DNA of 64,000 nucleotides, taken from NCBI GenBank assembly GCA_028583605.1, contig CM053329.1:5890001-5954000 (forward strand). The letters are read 5' to 3'. Position 1 is the stretch's first letter. Every line of letters starts with the position of its first letter. The stretch comes from Dastarcus helophoroides. Taxonomy: Eukaryota; Arthropoda; Insecta; Coleoptera; Bothrideridae. Below are positions 57,306-64,000 of the stretch, piece after piece. A program made the translations under genes and the position numbers. Under the pieces are notes generated by a model that had not been told where the DNA came from, did not search any database, and saw only the letters and a program-made list of their open reading frames with translations.

Positions 57306-58840
57306 ATGGCTTCTGGGAGTGGTATAGGCTTAATACAAATAAACCTCCAACACTGTCGAGCGGCAACTGCTAACTTATGGGGAAATTATAGCCCTCATTC
57401 AAGAACCGTGGATATATAGCAATAGAGTCTGCGGTTTAAGCAAATTAAGTGAACCTCAAAAATGGGGACAAGCCAAGAGCTGTCATATATGTCCCGAAAC
57501 TACTGCAAGCGAATATCCTACCCCAATTCTGCTCCGGAGATCAAACAGCTCTCCGAGTGGAACTTGCGCGTCAAGAAGGAAAAATATCACTTGTAATAGC
57601 ATCGACCTACCTACCAATAGATTCGAAAAGACCACCACCCTCCGAGGAAATGGCGGACAGATCGACTTTTGTGAGGCAGGTAATGTAGATCTTATAATTG
57701 GATGTGACACAAATGCTCACCATACAGCTTGGGGGAGCGAAACAAACAACCCTCGAGGTACATCTTTACTACAATACTTAAGTAGTACCAAATTAGATAT
57801 ACTCAATAGAGGCAGTGAAGCTACCTTTGCTACCTCCAGATGCCAGAGTGTTATCAACATCACCTTGGCGTCTATGAGTATTATCAAAATTATAAATGAC
57901 TGGCATGTATCTAAGGATGCAACAATGTCTGACCATCAATATATAAAATTCAATATTTTATGTTGTAGGTTGGAACCCAAACCGTACAGAAATCCCAGAA
58001 TTACCAACAGGGAGGGCTATAGTACCCATCTGGAAAGGCTCCTAGGGACTGTAGAAACCCCACAGAGAATCGGGACATTTAAACTGATCAAAAATTACGT
58101 CACTTTAGTGCAAAAAAAAATCATTACAGCATATGAGAAGGCTTGTCCAATGAGAACGGAACTTTGAGAAATCCGTGCAACCCCTTGGTGGAACGGGCAA
58201 CTCGAAAAACTTAGATCCCAGGTAAACAAGCTCTTCAACAAAGCGAAGAAGACAAAACTGGTATGTGACTGGGAAGCTTACCAGAACCACCGGAAACAAT
58301 ACAAGAAACTTATTCGTAAGAGACAAAGGGAAAAGTGGAGAGAATTCTGTAGTGACGTAGAGTCTACTATATCAGTTTCCCGACTGAAAAAGATACTCTT
58401 GAAAGATCCAAACCAACAGGTAAGCATGATAAAGCGGGCCGACGGTACATATACTGGTACACCCGCACAAACAGCTTCAGAGCTCTTAAACACGCACTTT
58501 CCAGGATGCTGTTTTATACCAGGCCATAAGTGGCAACAGCACTCAGCCTCTCACCCTAGAAATAGGGATTGAGAGCTGGCTGTTCAGATGGTAAATGGCA
58601 CAAAAGTAAACTACCCGGCACTAGCATTAATCAAAGGATCCACGCTGGGGGACTTCTGGCCTAGTGTGGCCAGTATGAGAGAGGCGCATCCAAGGGACGT
58701 TCTTCAGTTTCTCAACAAGGTTGGGTGGCTAAATGAATGGCAAAGGATACCTCAATCACGGGGATAGCACAATGGGCCCGGAAAGGGTGGCCGAAGTGCT
58801 GGCCTAAACTCTAGGCAACCCACAACAAAGTCAGCATCCA
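57306..58840 (+). pseudogene. Retrotransposon ORF2: apurinic-type endonuclease and pre-RT region; RT domain missing
   Basis: Starts GIGLIQINLQHCRAAT. After a shift, ALIQEPWIYSNRVCGL holds the catalytic glutamate of the EEP endonuclease. ASTYLP and IGCDTNAHHTAWGS carry the D-x-N pair. INITLAS and MSDHQ, with the closing D-H pair, end the nuclease at about 57950. The pre-RT part has PWWNGQLEKLRSQVNKLFNK and REKWREFCSDVES. It stops after LLNTHFPG near 58505. The remaining 290 bases read MREAHPRDVLQFLNKVGW, probably the very C-terminus. No palm motif (FADD) or PQGS block is present anywhere in the element. Several frameshifts and stops show it is dead. Confidence 0.75.
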
Positions 58841-58861
58841 GAATCCAGAATATAATTATAT

Positions 58862-59160
58862 TATATAGGAAAAATTTCTGACCGACTGAAAAACCTAATC
58901 ATCAGCGCACAGCCTTAACTTCTGAAGTCAGAAACACGAAATTTGCACAGAAGCTTTTTTCTTGGGGTGGATAAGTAATAAGAAAAAATATTTAAAAATT
59001 TATTTTCTTAGAGGGTAGGTTAAAAGGAGGGTGAAATAGAGTTTCGAAACTAGCATGGAACAGAGTTAATAATGTATTTTAAAAACAAAATTTTCATGTA
59101 CTATATATAATCTGCGACAAATAATTTTATATTTGTGTTTGAGCAATAATTAAGTTCCCA
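58862..59160. other. Spacer with a repeat-like CTGACCGACTGA start
   Basis: Begins TTTCTGACCGACTGAAAAAC and ATCATCAGCGCACAGCC. I have a memory of similar sequence as interspersed repeat in other invertebrates, but the class is unknown. No coding. Confidence 0.3.
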
Positions 59161-59890
59161 AATCATTTAAAAAATATACATTTCTTTACGTGTCCAAACC
59201 ATATCAATAGTTTCTATTCTCTCTGTAATATTAGGCACTCTTCCCATTCTTCTTCTCATTTCTTCGTTTCTAATGTGTTCCTGTCTAGATATTTTGCATG
59301 ATCTCCTTGAATAGTCCATTTTCACCGAGTCTACTCTCTGATTATTCTTTTTTGTCATTTGTATCCTGCATATTGTTAATTTTGTTCGAATTCTTATCCG
59401 GTTTGATCATGGCAAAGAATTTAGAGTCCCAACGCATTTTTTACCCTGCTGTGTTCTATGGGTTATATCTCCCTGTGATGATCCTTTTTGGGATAATACA
59501 GTTCCCGAATATTTAATTTCTTCGCATTTTCTTATTTTATATAATTCTAGATCTTGATCTTTTTCTTCAGCCTCGACTACTCTAAAAAATTCTGTCTTAG
59601 TCATATTTATGCCTAATTTCCAACTTTTATAGTATTCTTTTAACGCTCTCAACATGTAGTCCAGGTCCTCTTCGCAGTTTGATATTAGTACATGTTCGTC
59701 TGCAAAGAACCAAATTGATAAGTACTGATTACTGATCTCTATGGTCATTCCTTTACATTTTCTTCAACATTCCTCCAGGGCCTCTTGTAAGTATATTTTG
59801 AATAGTGTAGGTGATAGGCAGCATCCCTGTTTCAAACCTTGCGCTACCTTGAACGATGGAGATATCTTTCCAGTTTTTATTGCGCTTTAG
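59160..59890 (-). pseudogene. RTE-like reverse transcriptase fragment (palm to thumb)
   Basis: Minus-strand RT remains. AQGLKQGCCLSPTLFKIYLQ is the conserved block before the palm. A TGA follows, then GMTIEISNQYLSIWFFADEHVL has the catalytic motif as FADE rather than FADD (second aspartate lost). ISNCEEDLDYMLRALKEYY and NMTKTEFFRV follow, then KCEEIKYSGTVLSQKGSSQGDI and KCVGTLNSL. Across a stop the VDSVKMDYSRRSCKISRQEH block and EEMRRRMG continue to about 59170. This is the usual order of an RTE/craniofacial-development-protein-2-like RT. The element is truncated at both ends. Confidence 0.75.
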
Positions 59891-61545
59891 TGGTTTTTTT
59901 ACATGTTGTATATTGCCCTAACATGTGTCGTACTGTGGACAATTTTTTTAATATGTTAAATAGCTTTTTTAATTTGAAACTACATGTTTATTTCAGTAGC
60001 GAATTTAGAAGACAAGAGTAACATGAAATATGTAGAAAAAAGCTTTCTATATCCAAAAGGCTATATTAAAATTGATTGGTGCAAATTTATTTAAGATGTA
60101 ACTATTCTGTGATCTAAAGTAGAGTTTGTCATAAGATAGTTGACGACAATCAACGTTATATCATTAAAAAATTATGTAAAGGCTGCCGTTGATATTTATA
60201 TTTATTTTGATGCATGCACTACCTACTACCTATAGAAAATGTTAGTGTAAACCTTTTTTTTTACTTATTTCGCAACGCTTTAAAAATTTTTATTACTGCT
60301 GACGAAAATACGAGGGTACTTACTGCATTGGACACTTTAGATATTGGATATTAAATTATTAATGGTTTGATTAAATTTTTGGGTTTTTAGCTATAGTATC
60401 ATGTAGTAATCACACGTTTTATATTCGCCGTTAAATAGATAAATGCAATGTAATAATATCTTATTATCATTCAACCTATCCACTCTGCCAGAAAACTAAT
60501 TGACTATTTCTTGTACTTCCTATATCCTATTTGTACTTGTTGTTTTAACCGTATGAGTTATCTTGAAAGATGAATATTAGAATATTTTACGGCAGACGAT
60601 TTTAATTATGTAATAAACAATATTTGAAATATTTCCCAAAGCAGAAATAAAAGACCACACATTAGTAAATTAATCTCGTGTGACATCAGAAATACTCCCG
60701 GATAAAATGACCAACAGCAATATTGCAATAGAGGAGCAATAAATCGTTGTGTAAGCACCTATAATCTCATAATCGGATTAAGATATTAAACACGGGTATA
60801 TGGCCTCCATGAAAAGAAAAATCCGAGCTGCGAGATTCCTTACTATAAATAATAAAATGCGGGTACAACCTGTACCGGTTCTAATTATAGACTAAAAAGC
60901 AGAAATTTTAAGCAAATGCAATTATATATCAAGGAAAGCATTTATTAATTGATTACATGTGAATTGGTTTCTTATAAAAGCCATTTCCGACATTTCATTG
61001 ATTTATTATTGACACGGGAGGTTTTCCAGCTTGAAATTCCTTTTATAACAATGTAATTGACTCTGATCGTATAAAAACTGCGGCGCTGGTCATCACCCTG
61101 GCAATAAGTACATAGCATAATTGTCATTACAATATATTACATCAATTTACAGAAGGATTTATGGATTCCTAGTTTCATTTTTTGCTGATCATTCAAATAT
61201 TGAAAATAAATCGATAAATGTATCCAAACTAGATTCCAGTTATTATGCTATTATTGGTATTGATTGATACCGGAAATGATATAATTAAATGCAATTAATA
61301 ACACAGATAGTCGATTGTATTTCGGCCTTCACATTGCGTATTTCTTTCTTAATGTTGCATTATGATTTCAGATTCCTTATACGTTTTTTTTTTCGGATTT
61401 ACATCAATTTTACGTTTTAGATAAAAACTCGTTTAAGTGCATTGAATGGGTTATTATTTATTATTTGTCTTTTAAACATGCTCTAATGTTATCAGTATTA
61501 TGTAGCTATGATTAAAATATGTAATAAAATTAGAAAATGCGTTAT
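59891..61545. other. Intergenic stretch, no gene recognised
   Basis: AT-rich, with no motifs or paired ends seen. Confidence 0.4.
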
Positions 61546-61549
61546 TGTC

Positions 61550-61632
61550 GTTGGGGTTTAAACCCGCGACCTAGCAGATGCGATCAGGATAAAGTAGTCG
61601 CCTTAGGCCGCTGCCCATAGTGCCTCAGTTAA
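61550..61632 (-). repeat. tRNA-derived SINE-like fragment
   Basis: On the minus strand GGGCAGCGGCCTAAGGCG matches the A-box region of a tRNA (family form TGGCGCAGCGGCCTAAGGCG). About 35 bases later GTCGCGGGTTTAAACCCC gives a B box with a good T-arm hairpin. The acceptor stem does not pair, so it is not a working tRNA. An RNA polymerase III promoter of this kind at the head of a repeat is typical of tRNA-derived SINEs. No clear tail or target duplication could be marked. Confidence 0.5.
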
Positions 61633-61639
61633 GAAATAT

Positions 61640-62320
61640 AACTTTTGACTCCAGTTAAATATATCTTGGTGATTACTATAAATTAAATTGTCTGTTGTGC
61701 ATTATTTAAATTATGTCTTATTATTTTAATCGTTTATGGTTTGTAGAATCACTGTACAGTACAACAGTGGGTAGTAAAATATATTAACTCTTTTTAAATA
61801 GAGAAATGAATAAAAAACAAGTATTTATTTTAAAATATTTCCAATATTTGTACTAATATATGCATTTAAGGATTTGATATAATGTAATCTTATTTCAATT
61901 AAATTGTGTTTGCCTTATAACTACTAAACTTTATTAACGATTAAAAAACAACAGATATAAAAAAAAATATTTTTTTATCCACACTATTACTGAGAATTAA
62001 AAAATTACAATAAGTAGAATACGGGCAAATAAATCTGCAAGCAGTATCGAAGTTAAAATAACGGATGGCTTTATACTCTTTGGGAATTCACAAATTATTT
62101 ACTCACAAATTTAAATATTATAACAAGAATTTAATTACGCTAGGTTAGTTCACAATGCTATAAATATGTGCATAAATTAAAAATTTGTCCAGATATGGAC
62201 TGAATAGTAAAATGTCTTTTTGAATCTTTCCACATTAATACATTTAATAGGCTACATTAACTACTAATATTCTTATCTAATAATTAAAATGACGTATAGT
62301 TTTTAATGGATTCTAGAGTA
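61640..62320. other. Intergenic stretch, no gene recognised
   Basis: AT-rich, nothing recognised. Confidence 0.4.
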
Positions 62321-62326
62321 CATATA

Positions 62327-63534
62327 CAGGGTAATACAGTCCCAATGCCATTAATTTTAAGGAAAGAGAGAGAAAATGAGTATAATAGGAATATGTGATT
62401 AACAATGAAATTTTCAGGTATAATTACGCTATAAAAAGATATTTTAAAATCATAATTTAAACCCCTTTATGAGCTACCACTCACCTCAAAGGTCCAAGGC
62501 CCAGATAAATAAAAAAAAAGAATTTACGGCTGCGCAGTTGGGACTCGGGTAAAACAAATAAACAAAACATTGCTAGGTTATGTCTAAATGACAATATGAA
62601 AAACATTAAATGATTCTGGCGGCATCGATGGTTGTGGAAAAGTCGTTGGGTAATTTGCTTTTTTAGATAAAAATCAGGTAACACCAAATTGCTGAAGACG
62701 GTTACGTAAAAATAAAAAAAAAGGTGAAATCGCGAGATGGATATAACGTTGATATTAACGCGGCAAGTAATGAATTAAATTTACTGTTGCAGGTGCAAGT
62801 GTTAGAAGTGGTTAATACTCAAAAGTTTTTTCCCAACGTTGTATTTTTTGTGACCCTCTGTGATACGATGGAATTTTTTTAAACCATGTGCAGTTTACCG
62901 CTGACGAATCATCACTATTTTCGTGCGCCCCACAGATCTCAAATAGTTCGGAAAAGAGGCACTCGAGTATTATTGTGAGCACACTGCACTTATTCTGCCT
63001 GTGGGCTATCGTTGACATATTTTTTATAAACAACAACCTAAACTGCTAACCGACTTTAATATGCTTCAAAATTAAATAAACCAGTGCGTCGTATCGTTAT
63101 TTATTTTGTAGAATTAATATTTTAGTTTGAAAGTTTGAGTCGTTTGTGTTCATTTATTTTTTGAATTTGCGTTTTACTTTTCATCGGATCAATTGATTAA
63201 CGAGAACAAACATATTAAAAAGTTTTAAGTGTACAATAATTCAAATACCTATTAGTCAAAATAACTAATAGAGATTTGTTGCCCATTAGTTAGCGATGTT
63301 TCGCCCTCGCCAGTCCGGCTTATCATTACAGCTGGTGAATGGATGATAACGTGATCAGCGTATGTTGCCATAAAGCATTTAATATGGTAAGTAATGTCGG
63401 GCTTTTGGTGGTCAATGGGTTGATTTGGGTATATTTTAAAAAGTCGAATAAAATTTTTCTTTTCGATTTTCTGTCTTTACCAAGCCTTCCGAATACGTAG
63501 TTAAAATTAATGCCATTATGACTGAATCACCCTA
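62327..63534. mobile_element. TA-flanked TIR element (about 1.2 kb), class uncertain
   Basis: The left end CAGGGTAATACAGTCCCAAT continues as GCCATTAATTTTAA. The right end is the inverse of TAGGGTGATTCAGTCATAAT followed by GGCATTAATTTTAA. That gives an inverted repeat of about 40 bp with a few mismatches, bordered by TA. Unlike the foldback elements, the arms do not continue inward. The interior has two short minus-strand open frames (62481-62687 and 62812-63036) without a known motif. It is probably a Tc1/mariner-like non-autonomous element. Confidence 0.6.
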
Positions 63535-63538
63535 TATA

Positions 63539-64000
63539 CAGTGTGCCCCAGTGGACGAGGGATAATATAGGTAATTTCGTTATTGATGAAGAAAGAAAGA
63601 CGGTTAAATGAGCAAAGTAGTGCGAAATTTTATGTTCATTAACAAGCCACTGAAAAAACAATTGAATACCGGCGATTTTATTAGGAAAAAAAGTAAACAA
63701 CGTAATTTTTGAAAATCTGCTGTAACTTCTTTATTTATAGTTCGATTGACAAAAATTAAAATTATTTTTTTTTTACCTAAGGCTTTCCAGTGGCTTAGCT
63801 AATTGTTTTTTTCTGTTAAATAGTTTCTGAGAAAATTATGGCAACTTTGTTTTTTCTCATAGACACCATATTGGATCATTTTATTTTCGAAATTGGCAAA
63901 ATTTTCTGAGTAATTTAATGTGTCATGTGTTACATGTCAAAAGTGACTCATAAGCATCGTTATAAAAAAACGATATTTATGTTATTTTTTTCAAATAGTA
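63539..64000. mobile_element. Left end of another TA-flanked element, cut by the window edge
   Basis: TACAGTGTGCCCCAGTGGAC begins four bases after the previous element ends. Ends of the form CAGTGTGCCCCAG bordered by TA are transposon-like. The partner end is beyond the window, so this is a partial call. Confidence 0.4.

Larger units (their letters stand above)
55867..58848 (+). mobile_element. Non-LTR retrotransposon with ORF1 and endonuclease but no RT, flanked by 13-bp duplication
   Basis: GC-rich element that stands out sharply from its AT-rich surroundings. It is flanked by AATAATATAT-type sequence in the exact 13-base form AATATAATTATAT at 55854-55866 and again at 58849-58861, which fixes both ends. 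The order is a 5' UTR of about 250 bases, ORF1 (56120-57229), ORF2 endonuclease (57306 to about 58160), the pre-RT region (to about 58550), then a short C-terminal piece and a 3' end made of two CATCCAGA-like units without poly(A). A full ORF2 of this group would need about 1.3 kb of RT that is not there. It is therefore internally deleted, but was inserted with complete ends. Confidence 0.8.

Noticed and set aside
1..64000. CRISPR arrays, operons, rRNA or intact tRNA genes
   Set aside because: None seen; introns, TE types and base composition indicate an animal nuclear genome.

Overview
The window looks like AT-rich insect nuclear DNA. A beetle is my best guess, from the style of the retrotransposons and the leucine-rich-repeat genes, but the order is not proven. 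There are no operons, ribosome binding sites or bacterial-type features. Coding density is very low: one multi-exon host gene, one intact single-exon secreted LRR gene and its broken twin stand out. Most of the rest is transposable-element debris.

Host genes. (1) A Spätzle-family cystine-knot ligand (most like Spätzle 3) lies on the minus strand, split over three exons at 32031-32221, 20315-20424 and 19212-19728. The exons join in frame into a predicted 220-residue secreted precursor. Its signal peptide is split by an 11.6 kb intron and it has an RVKR furin-type site. (2) Two secreted leucine-rich-repeat genes lie in tandem on the minus strand. Copy 2 (3923-4861) is intact at 312 residues. 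Copy 1 (1909-2871) is broken by two single-base insertions. A third copy of their upstream flank lies at about 9790-10060, beyond a block of mobile-element insertions.

Layout. 1-1900: intergenic, with a GC-rich island and an RTE-type tail. 1.9-4.9 kb: LRR pair. 5.7-12.0 kb: two inverted copies of a DUF4817-type mariner-like element flanking a 1.75 kb palindromic (foldback) element. 12.0-18.2 kb: a graveyard of non-LTR retrotransposons (RTE, a CR1/Jockey-like RT split by a solo LTR, another RT, an RNase H fragment) and a DDE transposase fragment. 19.2-32.2 kb: Spätzle gene; its large intron holds a TIR element, a repeat ending in GGGTTCCGTACC, an inverted pair of Penelope-like fragments with a GIY-YIG endonuclease, and a second foldback element. 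32.6-33.6 kb: RT fragment. 38.5-41.0 kb: hAT-like non-autonomous element whose core is degenerate AT-rich repeat. 42.3-43.4 kb and 51.2-52.2 kb: more of the same degenerate repeat, each close to a Penelope 3' tail. 45.3-47.6 kb: dead mariner transposase next to a third foldback element. 53.0-54.6 kb: RT tails. 55.87-58.85 kb: a non-LTR element with both ends and a 13-bp target duplication but no reverse transcriptase domain. 59.2-59.9 kb: RTE-type RT fragment. 61.55-61.63 kb: tRNA-derived SINE-like piece. 62.3-64.0 kb: two adjacent TA-flanked TIR elements, the second cut by the window edge.

I found no convincing new multi-gene system. The best candidates for something undescribed are the long-armed palindromic TA-flanked elements, the RT-less non-LTR element, and the recurring pairing of Penelope tails with the degenerate CGAAATTTT-type repeat.
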